DNA of 7,042 nt, taken from NCBI GenBank assembly GCA_038230975.1, contig JBBRMF010000267.1, forward strand, positions 1 through 7,042, given 5' to 3'. The notes beneath the pieces are model-generated. The model was not told the origin of the DNA and made no database searches. It was given only the letters and a program-made list of their open reading frames with translations. This DNA is from JANXVV01 sp038230975. Its GTDB lineage: Bacteria > Planctomycetota > Phycisphaerae > Tepidisphaerales > Tepidisphaeraceae. Below, in pieces: positions 1 through 6,780 of the stretch (its first letter is position 1; each line of letters starts with the position of its first letter). Both the position numbers and the translations under genes were made by a program.

Positions 1-1506
1 CGCTACGACGATACCAATCCGGCCAAGGAAGAACTGGAATATGTCCGCTCGATTGAAGAGGATGTGAGTTGGCTGGGGTTCAAATGGACCAACAAACTTT
101 GGGCCAGCGATTATTTTGAAACGATGTATGCGTACGCGGTCGAGCTGATTCGCAAGGGAAAAGCGTATGTCGACGATCAAACTGCGGAACAGATTCGCCT
201 GTCGCGCGGGACGCTAAACAGCCCGGGGAAAGAGAGCCCGTTTCGGAATCGCACCGTTGAGGAAAATATTGATCTGCTTGCGCGCATGCGCAAGGGTGAA
301 TTTCCGGATGGCTCCAAAGTGCTGCGCGCCAAGATCGATATGGCTTCGCCGAACCTGAATCTGCGCGACCCGGTGATGTATCGGGTTTTGCATGAGACGC
401 ATCACAACACGGGGGATAGCTGGTGCATTTACCCGATGTACGATTGGGCGCATGGGTTTGAAGATTCGCTGGAAAAAATCACCCATTCTATTTGTACGCT
501 GGAGTTTGAGAATCATCGGCCGTTATACGATTGGTTTATCGACGCGGTGAATGAAGGCCGTGTGAAAGACAAGCAGATTTGGCATCCGCAACAGATTGAA
601 TTTGCGCGGCTGAACTTAAGCTACACGATGCTCAGCAAGCGTAAGTTGTTGCAGCTTGTGCAGGAGAAGATCGTCAACGGTTGGGATGACCCGCGCATGC
701 CGACGATTAGCGGTTTTCGCCGTCGAGGCTATACGCCGGAAGCGGTGCGGGCTTTCTGCAAGCACATTGGCGTCAACAAAACCAATAGTGTGGTTGAGAT
801 GTCGGTGCTCGAGAATTTTCTGCGCGATGAATTGAATAAGAAGGCCCCGCGTGTGATGGGGGTGCTGAAGCCATTGAAAGTGGTCATTACGAATTATCCG
901 ATGACGATCACCGAGGAATTGGACGCGGTGAACAACCCGGAGGATGCGTCGGCCGGGACGCGGAAGGTGCCGTTTTCTCGTGTGATCTATATCGAGCAGG
1001 ATGATTTCCGCGAGACACCACCTCCCAAATTTTTCCGCTTGACGCCGGGCAAGGAAGTTCGGTTGCGATGGGCGTACTTCGTGAAGTGCGAAAGCGTTGT
1101 GAAGGATGCGGCAGGAAACGTGACGGAGATTCATTGCACATATGATCCGGCAACGCGCGGGGGTGACAATCCTCCCGATGGCCGCAAGGTGAAGGGGACG
1201 ATCCATTGGGTCTCGGCGGCTCACGCGATCGATGCTGAAGTGCGGCTCTACGATCACCTGTTCGCCAAGCCCGATCCGGAAGATGTGCCGGAAGGACTGG
1301 ACTGGAAGGCGAATCTAAATCCAAAATCATTGGAAGTGGTTCAGGCGAAGCTGGAGCCTAGCCTGCAAGGGGTTGCGGAAGGGTATCGCTGCCAGTTTGA
1401 ACGGCATGGGTATTTCTGCGTCGACAAAGATTCGACTGCGGAAAACCTTGTGTTTAATCGTGCGGTTTCGTTGCGCGATTCGTGGGCGCGGGAACAAAAA
1501 AAGTAG
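1..1506 (+). CDS. glnS: Glutaminyl-tRNA synthetase, 5'-truncated by the window edge
   Basis: This cytoplasmic class I aminoacyl-tRNA synthetase charges tRNA-Gln with glutamine using ATP. The frame is open from base 1 to the TAG at 1504-1506, giving 501 residues. The visible protein begins with a DDTNPAKEE segment that follows the HIGH-containing start of the Rossmann fold in this family, so about 65 N-terminal residues including HIGH lie outside the window. The GTG at 64 is an internal Val codon, not a start. The segment CIYPMYDWAHG (424-456) and the following THSICTLEF are characteristic GlnRS active-site sequence. The KMSKS-type loop is MLSKRK (628-645), followed by WDDPRM. Residues from about 280 to the end fit the two beta-barrel anticodon-binding domains. 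The total length would be close to the E. coli enzyme (~554 aa). The GlnRS-specific motifs argue against a glutamyl-tRNA synthetase. It converges on the efflux operon and shows no functional link to it. Confidence 0.97.
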   Translation, partial: RYDDTNPAKEELEYVRSIEEDVSWLGFKWTNKLWASDYFETMYAYAVELIRKGKAYVDDQTAEQIRLSRGTLNSPGKESPFRNRTVEENIDLLARMRKGEFPDGSKVLRAKIDMASPNLNLRDPVMYRVLHETHHNTGDSWCIYPMYDWAHGFEDSLEKITHSICTLEFENHRPLYDWFIDAVNEGRVKDKQIWHPQQIEFARLNLSYTMLSKRKLLQLVQEKIVNGWDDPRMPTISGFRRRGYTPEAVRAFCKHIGVNKTNSVVEMSVLENFLRDELNKKAPRVMGVLKPLKVVITNYPMTITEELDAVNNPEDASAGTRKVPFSRVIYIEQDDFRETPPPKFFRLTPGKEVRLRWAYFVKCESVVKDAAGNVTEIHCTYDPATRGGDNPPDGRKVKGTIHWVSAAHAIDAEVRLYDHLFAKPDPEDVPEGLDWKANLNPKSLEVVQAKLEPSLQGVAEGYRCQFERHGYFCVDKDSTAENLVFNRAVSLRDSWAREQKK

Positions 1507-1521
1507 CATCGGTGCGTCTGA

Positions 1522-1555
1522 TCCCTTCCCCCCATGCGCATATGGGGAGAGGGGA
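1522..1555. terminator. Strong hairpin between convergent genes, possible bidirectional terminator
   Basis: The arm 1522-1535 (TCCCTTCCCCCCAT) pairs with 1542-1555 (ATGGGGAGAGGGGA) around the 6-base loop GCGCAT. Of the 14 positions, 12 are Watson-Crick pairs, one is a T-G wobble and one is a C-A mismatch. It starts 16 bases after the glnS stop and ends 7 bases before the stop of the converging adaptor gene, the expected place for a shared terminator. Neither side has a T-run, so it is not a canonical intrinsic terminator. It could equally be a copy of a dispersed palindromic intergenic repeat of the CCCTCTCCCC...GGGGAGAGGG kind found in many genomes. The hairpin is seen directly; its function is inferred. 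Confidence 0.55.
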
Positions 1556-1562
1556 CCGGAAA

Positions 1563-2939
1563 TCATTCCTTGGTGAGCTGTGACACCTTTTCGGCTTTTT
1601 CACGAGACGGGGTTAATTCTGCGGTCGGTTGAGCGGATGGCGTGTTGACCGGATGCACTGCGGCACCTTCGACGACGCGTTCACCGGGGTTGGCGATGAT
1701 CTGCTCATCTCCGGCCAAACCGGAGATGATCTCGACTTCCGTGCCGTAGTCTTGTCCGAGGGTCACTTTTTTGAAGTGAGCCATGCCGTCTTGCAACACG
1801 GCCAATTGAGTGCCGTCGGCGTTGGTGACGAGTGCCGGGGCGGGAACCATCAGCGGGGGTGTATCGCGGCTGATCGTGAAACTCACCTGAACATACATTC
1901 CAGGTAAGAGTGAGAAAGAGCCATCGGGTTCCTTCGGGTTTGGCACTTTGACTTCAGTCAGCAACGATCGGCTCATCGGGTCGAGGTAGTTGGTGGTTCC
2001 CATCACCTTGCCAACATAGATCTGACCGGGCCGTTCACGCACGGTGATTTTGGCTTCCATTCCTTTTTTGATCTGCAAGGCGGCAGATTGCGGGACGTTT
2101 ACAAAGGCCTTCAATACATCGTTCTGCGCGATCTTGAACATCGGTTTGATGTCCGTGGCGGTGGGGTTTGCAAGGATGAGCGAGCCCACATCATAAGCCC
2201 GTCCGGTGCAGACACCCGAAAAAGGGGCCATCACTCTTTCAAAGCGTTTCATCTCGGTCATTCGTCGGACATTTGCCTCGGCGGCGGCGACGTTGGCCTT
2301 GGTGGATTCGAGATTCGATTCCGCCGCTGCCATCGCCGCTTGCTTTTCGTCCAGATCCTGAAGCGAAACGCTGTGCGATTCTTTCAAGGAGACAAACCGA
2401 TTCAAAGTTACCCTGGCCAGATCGCGATCGGTCATCGCCTTGGAGACGGCGGTTTTGGCCTGGAGAAGGGCGGCCTGATTTTGACCGAGTTCCTGATCGA
2501 TTTCCGGTGAATCGATATCCGCCATCAGTTGCCCGGCTTCGACGTGTTCGCTGATGTCGACGTAGTATTTTTTCAGGTAGCCGGTTGTTCGGGAAAAGAT
2601 CGACACTTCCTGCCAGGGTCGCAGATTCCCGGGGATGACGATGTTCACTTCAACCGGCGCGCGGCGGGGTCGAGCGACGTTTACGTTGATCGCCGCGTTT
2701 TCCTGGCCGGCGGCATTGCTGGCCAGTTCCTGCGTCTGGTGCAGGCGGGGGATCAGGCCGGTGATCAAAAGGACACCCAGCAGCACGACGGAGACCACCG
2801 CCGCGATGAGTACCGAGGCTTTACCCGGTTTGGTGACGTTCAGGTCAATCTCTTCGTGATCCGTGTGAGCAGGCCCAGCCGAGTGACCTTTCGGCGTTGC
2901 CGATGGAGTCGGGGGTTTAAGTGTTCGATCGATTTCCAT
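1563..2939 (-). CDS. RND efflux periplasmic adaptor (membrane fusion protein, AcrA/HlyD-like)
   Basis: This 458-residue protein would bridge the RND pump in the inner membrane to an outer-membrane channel. An unusually long Pro/His-rich tail (1-40) precedes one membrane anchor (about 42-63), with no lipobox Cys, so it is anchored by a helix and not by lipid. Next come the first lipoyl half (about 110-145, GYLKKYYVDISEHVEAGQ), an Ala/Gln/Glu-rich alpha-helical hairpin (146-235), the second lipoyl half (236-270, MAPFSGVCTG), a beta-barrel (273-357) and a membrane-proximal domain (358-430). The hairpin tip has R181, L185, S192 and D197, matching the spacing of the motif by which adaptors dock on TolC-type channels. 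It lies 14 bases after the RND gene, so the two are co-transcribed. The ATG at 2939 is chosen because GGAG sits 7 bases before it. The in-frame TTG at 2957 overlaps the RND stop and would add only six residues. The substrate cannot be read from the sequence. Confidence 0.93.
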   Translation of the reverse strand: MEIDRTLKPPTPSATPKGHSAGPAHTDHEEIDLNVTKPGKASVLIAAVVSVVLLGVLLITGLIPRLHQTQELASNAAGQENAAINVNVARPRRAPVEVNIVIPGNLRPWQEVSIFSRTTGYLKKYYVDISEHVEAGQLMADIDSPEIDQELGQNQAALLQAKTAVSKAMTDRDLARVTLNRFVSLKESHSVSLQDLDEKQAAMAAAESNLESTKANVAAAEANVRRMTEMKRFERVMAPFSGVCTGRAYDVGSLILANPTATDIKPMFKIAQNDVLKAFVNVPQSAALQIKKGMEAKITVRERPGQIYVGKVMGTTNYLDPMSRSLLTEVKVPNPKEPDGSFSLLPGMYVQVSFTISRDTPPLMVPAPALVTNADGTQLAVLQDGMAHFKKVTLGQDYGTEVEIISGLAGDEQIIANPGERVVEGAAVHPVNTPSAQPTAELTPSREKAEKVSQLTKE

Positions 2940-2945
2940 ACATTC

Positions 2946-2952
2946 ACTCCGT
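2946..2952 (-). promoter_or_regulatory. Ribosome binding site of the adaptor gene (decides the start)
   Basis: Read on the - strand, the junction is TTTGAAACGGAGTGAATGTATG. The RND stop TGA (2956-2954) is followed by a CGGAG Shine-Dalgarno sequence, then TGAATGT, then the ATG at 2939. The spacing suits ATG 2939 and is incompatible with the TTG at 2957, which lies upstream of the site. Confidence 0.65.
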
Positions 2953-2953
2953 T

Positions 2954-5900
2954 TCAAACTTCTTGCAATTCAGGTTCAACCACTTCGTGCGGCGGTTTTG
3001 TTCTCAGTACGCTGTAGACCAGCGGTACGAAGAACAAGGTTGCGAAGGTGGCCACGCTCAGACCGCCGATTACGGCGCGGCCGAGCGGGGCGTTTTGTTC
3101 GCCACCTTCACCGAGCCCCAGCGACATCGGCAACATGCCGATGATCATCGCCAGCGCCGTCATGACGACCGGGCGAAGGCGGGTCAAACCGGCGGCCAGT
3201 GCGGCATCGTGCGCATTCAGGCCGCGTTCTTTCCGCTGATCGTTGGCGAACGTGATCATCAGGATGCTGTTCGCCGTTGCCACGCCGATCGTCATGATCG
3301 AACCCATCAGCGATGGCACGCTGATTGTGGTGCGGGTTGTAAACAGCATCCACAGGATGCCGGCAACGGCCGCGGGAAGTGCCATCAAAATGATCAGCGG
3401 ATCAAGCCATGATTGAAAATTCACTGCCATCAACAGGTAAACCAGGATCACCGCGCCGACAATTCCGATGGCCAATCCCTGGAACGACGAATTCATACTT
3501 TCAACCTGGCCGCGCAGCGTGATCGAGGTTCCCTTGGGTAATTTCGGTTTGATATCGTCGACAATTTTCTGAATCTGAGTCGAGACCGAGCCAAGATCCG
3601 ATCCTTGGACGTTGGCCTGGATGTCAAGCGTTGGCCGGATATTGTAGTGCGTGACGTTGGTCGCGCTGGTGCCGCGCTCGATATCGGCAAGGTTTCCGAG
3701 CAACTGCGTCTCTTGAATTCCTGGAGTGATCACGGGTGTATTCTGCAGTGCGGTCAGGCTGTTGATTTTATATTGCGGCGTCATCACGGCCACGGAGTAT
3801 TGCACGCCAAGTTTCGGATCCAACCAGTAGTTTGGAGAGGTCTGGGCGCTCGATGAAAGGGAGACGAGCAGATCATTCGCCACATCGCGCTGGGTAAGGC
3901 CAAGCTGACCGGCTTTCGTGCGATCGACCAGGACGCGCAGGTCTGGTGTCTTGGTTACTTGATGAATATGTACATCCACCGCCCCCGGCACGGCGGCGAT
4001 TCTCTGCCGCAGTTCCTCGGCGATCTTTAAATTCTGTTCCTCGGTTGCCTTTGATCCCTGGATTTGCACATCAATCGGGGCGGGCAATCCGAAGTTCAAC
4101 ACCTGCGTGGCGATGTCGCTCGGAGCAAAGTAGAACATTAGCCCGGGGAAATTTTTCGGAAGCTCTTTGCGCAGCGATTTTACGTAGTCGGCAGTGGAAT
4201 GATGGGCTTCACTTAATGCGATCAGGATCTCCCCGTCCGCCGGGGAAATCTGCGAACCATCACTCAAGGACAAATTGATACCGCTGTTCGGAATGCCGAT
4301 GTTGTCCAGCATGGATGTGATTTCATTGGCGGGAATCTGTGTTTTGAGGAACGCTTCGACGCGGGCGAAATATCGTTCCGACTCTTCCAGTCGCGTGCCG
4401 GCCGGTGCGCGAACGTGAAGTCGGATTTGGCCTGCATCGACGGATGGGAAGAAATCTTTCCCGATGTACGGGAATAAAAAGCACGAACCAATCACAAAGA
4501 CCGTGGTGATCGATGCGGTGACGAAGCGGTGTTCCAAGGCCAGCGCAAGGAATCCGCCGTAGAATCTGCGGAATTTTTCAAATTGACGGTTGAACGACTG
4601 GTGCGTTCGCCAGATCCAGTTGTTCTGGAATATCTCGTAGGCGATCGCGACGGTTAAAAGAATGAACGCGATCATTGTCACCAGCGACAGCGCGGCGTGC
4701 ATCGGGTCGGTGTGAAATTCCTTCGGGAAACCCGTGAGCGTTTCGGGCAGATATGGGTCGACCATCGACTTCGTGGCAGCGGGTAGAACCCGGAAGATTC
4801 CGCCAAGACCCACCAGGAGGATTGCAACGATGCCCATGGCTTTGAGCGCCCACCGGAAGGAATCGCCAAAACCGACGTGCCGATTCGGATCGAGATGAGA
4901 GTGCTGAATGCCCTGCTGCTCCACTCCGCCATAAAGTTCAACCTCGTTTTCAAGCAGGTAGTGAACCATCGTCGGCACGAGTGTGCGGGAGAGGAAATAG
5001 CTGGTCATCATCGCGAACACGACGGCCATCGCGAGGGGTGTGAACAAGCTCTTGGCCGGGCCGGTGATGAAGGCGACGGGGATAAACACGATGCAGATGC
5101 ACAACGTGGAGACGAACGCCGGCACGGCAATTTGCTGTGCGCCATCCAGAATCGCCTGCACCAGTCGTTTTCGCTGGTGAAGGTTGCGGTGGATGTTTTC
5201 GATCTCCACCGTGGCGTCGTCGACGAGAATTCCGACCGCCAGCGCCATACCGCCAAGCGTCATCACATTCAGCGTTTGGCCAAGCACCCAGAGCATGATG
5301 ATCGACACGAGAATCGAAAGCGGAATGGAGATACAGATGATGAGCGTGCTGCGCCAGGAGCCGAGGAATAGCAGGATCATCAGCCCGGTTAATCCTGCGG
5401 CGATCGCGGCTTCTTTGACCACACCGCTGATGGAGGCCCGGACGAAAACGGATTGATCAAACAGCGGGGTGATCTTCAATTGTTCAAAATGGGGCAGGCG
5501 CGGAAGCACTGCTGGCAAAGCTGCACGCACGCGTTTGACGATGTCGAGCGTCGAGGCGTTGCCCAGTTTGTAGATCGAGATCAGCGCGCCTTTTTTGCCT
5601 TCGGCATGCACGAGATTTGTTTGCGGCAAATACTTATCGCTGACGTGGGCCACATCTTTGATGTAGACGGTGGTGCCATTGACCGTTTTGATCGGCAGAT
5701 CGTTAATCTGATCGACCATTTCGGGGCTGGAATTCAGGCGAACATAGAGCTCCTGTGTCCCTATTTTTGCGGTACCGGAGGGTAAAATCAGATTCTGCAC
5801 GTTCAACGCGGTGCTGACGTCGGCGGCGGAAAGTCCAAAGCTGTAGAGTTTGTCCGGTTCGAGGTCGACCATGATTTGGCGCTGCTTGCCGCCGTACGGC

Positions 5901-6427
5901 CAGGGAATCATCGCGCCTTGAACGGTCGCCAACTCGGTGCGGAAAAACTGGGCGCTGATGTCGAAGAGCTGTTGCTCGGAAAGTGTGTCGCTGCTCATCG
6001 AAAGCTGCAAAATGGGGACAGTGCTGGCGCTGTATCGCAGAATCAAAGGCGGGACGGAACCGGGCGGCATTTGGCGCAATGCGGTCTGTGAAATGGCGGT
6101 CACCTGCGCGGTCGCCTCTTCGATTTTGGCACCGGGCTGGAAGTAAACGCGGGTCACGCTGACACCGTTGAGTGCCTGGCTTTCGATGTGTTCGATGTTG
6201 TTGACGGTGGTGGTCAGCACGCTTTCGTACATCCGTACGATGCGGCCTTCCATCTCAGTGGGGGACATGCCGGGGTATTGCCAGATGACCGAAATGACCG
6301 GGATATCCACATCCGGGAAGATGTCGGTCGGCATACGCAGAATTGCGACCAATCCAAGCAGAATGATCGCCATCGCCATCACGACGAAGGTATAAGGTCT
6401 GCGAAGCGCAAGGCGTACAATCCACAT
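2954..6427 (-). CDS. RND-family efflux permease (AcrB/HAE-like, variant with TM6-TM7 insert)
   Basis: This 1157-residue inner-membrane proton/substrate antiporter would pull substrates from the periplasm or outer leaflet and pass them to the adaptor encoded next. The RND duplication is visible. TM1 is at 12-31, a large periplasmic loop spans 32-334, and TM2-TM6 run from about 336 to 485. TM7 is at 636-654, a second loop spans about 655-983, and TM8-TM12 run from 984 to 1140. TM4 has the paired proton-relay aspartates D403 and D404 in GILVDDATVEIENIHR, as in AcrB D407/D408. TM11 keeps R1083 and T1090 (RLRPVVMT), equivalent to AcrB R971/T978. The AcrB K940 position is A1052 (GVATANS). Residues 492-633 hold about 100 more residues than AcrB, with two extra hydrophobic segments (531-548, 578-600), which accounts for the greater length. 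ATG 6427 has AGGA 7 bases upstream. The CzcA-type heavy-metal class is less likely from the TM4 motif, and the substrate is unknown. Confidence 0.96.
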   Translation of the reverse strand: MWIVRLALRRPYTFVVMAMAIILLGLVAILRMPTDIFPDVDIPVISVIWQYPGMSPTEMEGRIVRMYESVLTTTVNNIEHIESQALNGVSVTRVYFQPGAKIEEATAQVTAISQTALRQMPPGSVPPLILRYSASTVPILQLSMSSDTLSEQQLFDISAQFFRTELATVQGAMIPWPYGGKQRQIMVDLEPDKLYSFGLSAADVSTALNVQNLILPSGTAKIGTQELYVRLNSSPEMVDQINDLPIKTVNGTTVYIKDVAHVSDKYLPQTNLVHAEGKKGALISIYKLGNASTLDIVKRVRAALPAVLPRLPHFEQLKITPLFDQSVFVRASISGVVKEAAIAAGLTGLMILLFLGSWRSTLIICISIPLSILVSIIMLWVLGQTLNVMTLGGMALAVGILVDDATVEIENIHRNLHQRKRLVQAILDGAQQIAVPAFVSTLCICIVFIPVAFITGPAKSLFTPLAMAVVFAMMTSYFLSRTLVPTMVHYLLENEVELYGGVEQQGIQHSHLDPNRHVGFGDSFRWALKAMGIVAILLVGLGGIFRVLPAATKSMVDPYLPETLTGFPKEFHTDPMHAALSLVTMIAFILLTVAIAYEIFQNNWIWRTHQSFNRQFEKFRRFYGGFLALALEHRFVTASITTVFVIGSCFLFPYIGKDFFPSVDAGQIRLHVRAPAGTRLEESERYFARVEAFLKTQIPANEITSMLDNIGIPNSGINLSLSDGSQISPADGEILIALSEAHHSTADYVKSLRKELPKNFPGLMFYFAPSDIATQVLNFGLPAPIDVQIQGSKATEEQNLKIAEELRQRIAAVPGAVDVHIHQVTKTPDLRVLVDRTKAGQLGLTQRDVANDLLVSLSSSAQTSPNYWLDPKLGVQYSVAVMTPQYKINSLTALQNTPVITPGIQETQLLGNLADIERGTSATNVTHYNIRPTLDIQANVQGSDLGSVSTQIQKIVDDIKPKLPKGTSITLRGQVESMNSSFQGLAIGIVGAVILVYLLMAVNFQSWLDPLIILMALPAAVAGILWMLFTTRTTISVPSLMGSIMTIGVATANSILMITFANDQRKERGLNAHDAALAAGLTRLRPVVMTALAMIIGMLPMSLGLGEGGEQNAPLGRAVIGGLSVATFATLFFVPLVYSVLRTKPPHEVVEPELQEV

Positions 6428-6434
6428 AGGAAGT

Positions 6435-6438
6435 TCCT
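6435..6438 (-). promoter_or_regulatory. Ribosome binding site of the RND permease gene
   Basis: On the - strand the 15-base gap after the marR stop reads TTCCAGGAACTTCCT and is followed by ATG at 6427. The AGGA lies 7 bases before the ATG, a normal Shine-Dalgarno spacing. With no room for a promoter in the gap, the permease depends on transcription through the marR remnant. Confidence 0.6.
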
Positions 6439-6442
6439 GGAA

Positions 6443-6763
6443 TCAGGTGTTGCCTGACTCAACATCAGATGAGATTTCAGCGGCGGAAGAGTCAGGGGTG
6501 AAAACGTCTCGCAGGATCTTCATGGATTGAACGACGGCTAGGCGCTGCTTCGGAGAAATCTGCTCCAGCGCCTTGGCTAAATGGGCCTGGGCCAATTGCC
6601 GTGCTTCTTGAAGGGCAGCTTCACCGGCCCGAGTGACGCTCAAACGCACATGTCGACGATCATCCGCGCACGACTTGCGCGCGAGCAGCTTTTTCTCGAC
6701 AAGTCCATCGACCAGTCGGCTCATCGCCGGCAGCGACAGCCCGATGAAATCTGCCACAGCCGA
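6443..6763 (-). pseudogene. MarR-family transcriptional regulator, N-terminus removed by an insertion sequence
   Basis: MarR proteins are winged-helix dimers that usually repress adjacent efflux genes and release DNA on binding small aromatic ligands. Counting from the GTG at 6757, 104 residues remain of the usual ~140-160. They contain the end of the scaffold helix and the recognition helix (ADFIGLSLPAMSRLVDGLV, 2-20), the wing with the DDRR signature (32-35), and the long C-terminal helices (46-86). The N-terminal helices that form part of the dimer interface are absent. MarR-like sequence extends two codons further upstream (TCG GCT, 6763-6758) and then meets an in-frame TGA at 6766-6764, which belongs to the IS end. 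GTG 6757 has no convincing ribosome binding site. The gene ends 15 bases before the RND permease, so it headed the operon before disruption. A shortened protein made from GTG is possible but would probably not dimerise normally. Confidence 0.87.
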
Positions 6764-6764
6764 T

Positions 6765-6780
6765 CACTACTGTCCGGTCA
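6765..6780. repeat. Probable terminal inverted repeat of the IS4-family element
   Basis: The 16 bases CACTACTGTCCGGTCA lie between the last MarR-like codon and the transposase reading frame, and include the transposase stop codon (TGA on the - strand, 6780-6778). A terminal repeat overlapping the stop is compact but plausible for this kind of element. Only one copy is visible, so neither the repeat nor its inner limit can be confirmed here. Confidence 0.45.

Noticed and set aside
64..66. GTG at 64 as the start of glnS
   Set aside because: The frame is open and clearly GlnRS-like upstream to base 1 (DDTNPAKEE), so this codon is internal.
616..1257. 213-codon open frame on the - strand inside glnS
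   Set aside because: It lies wholly antisense to a clearly conserved gene, has no recognisable domain, and its Arg/His/Ile-rich composition is that of a frame shadow.
2955..2957. TTG at 2957 as the adaptor start, overlapping the RND stop
   Set aside because: The overlap looks like translational coupling, but the only Shine-Dalgarno sequence lies downstream of it and is correctly spaced for ATG 2939.
2529..3412. Overlapping + strand open frames of ~160 codons across the adaptor/RND junction
   Set aside because: Both run antisense to well-supported genes and their compositions are low-complexity shadows (rich in Asp, His, Arg, Gly). There is no sign of selection as protein.
4877..5371. 164-codon + strand open frame opposite RND TM3-TM6
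   Set aside because: Antisense to the most conserved part of the permease. Its His/Arg/Asp-rich sequence is the reverse reading of hydrophobic codons.
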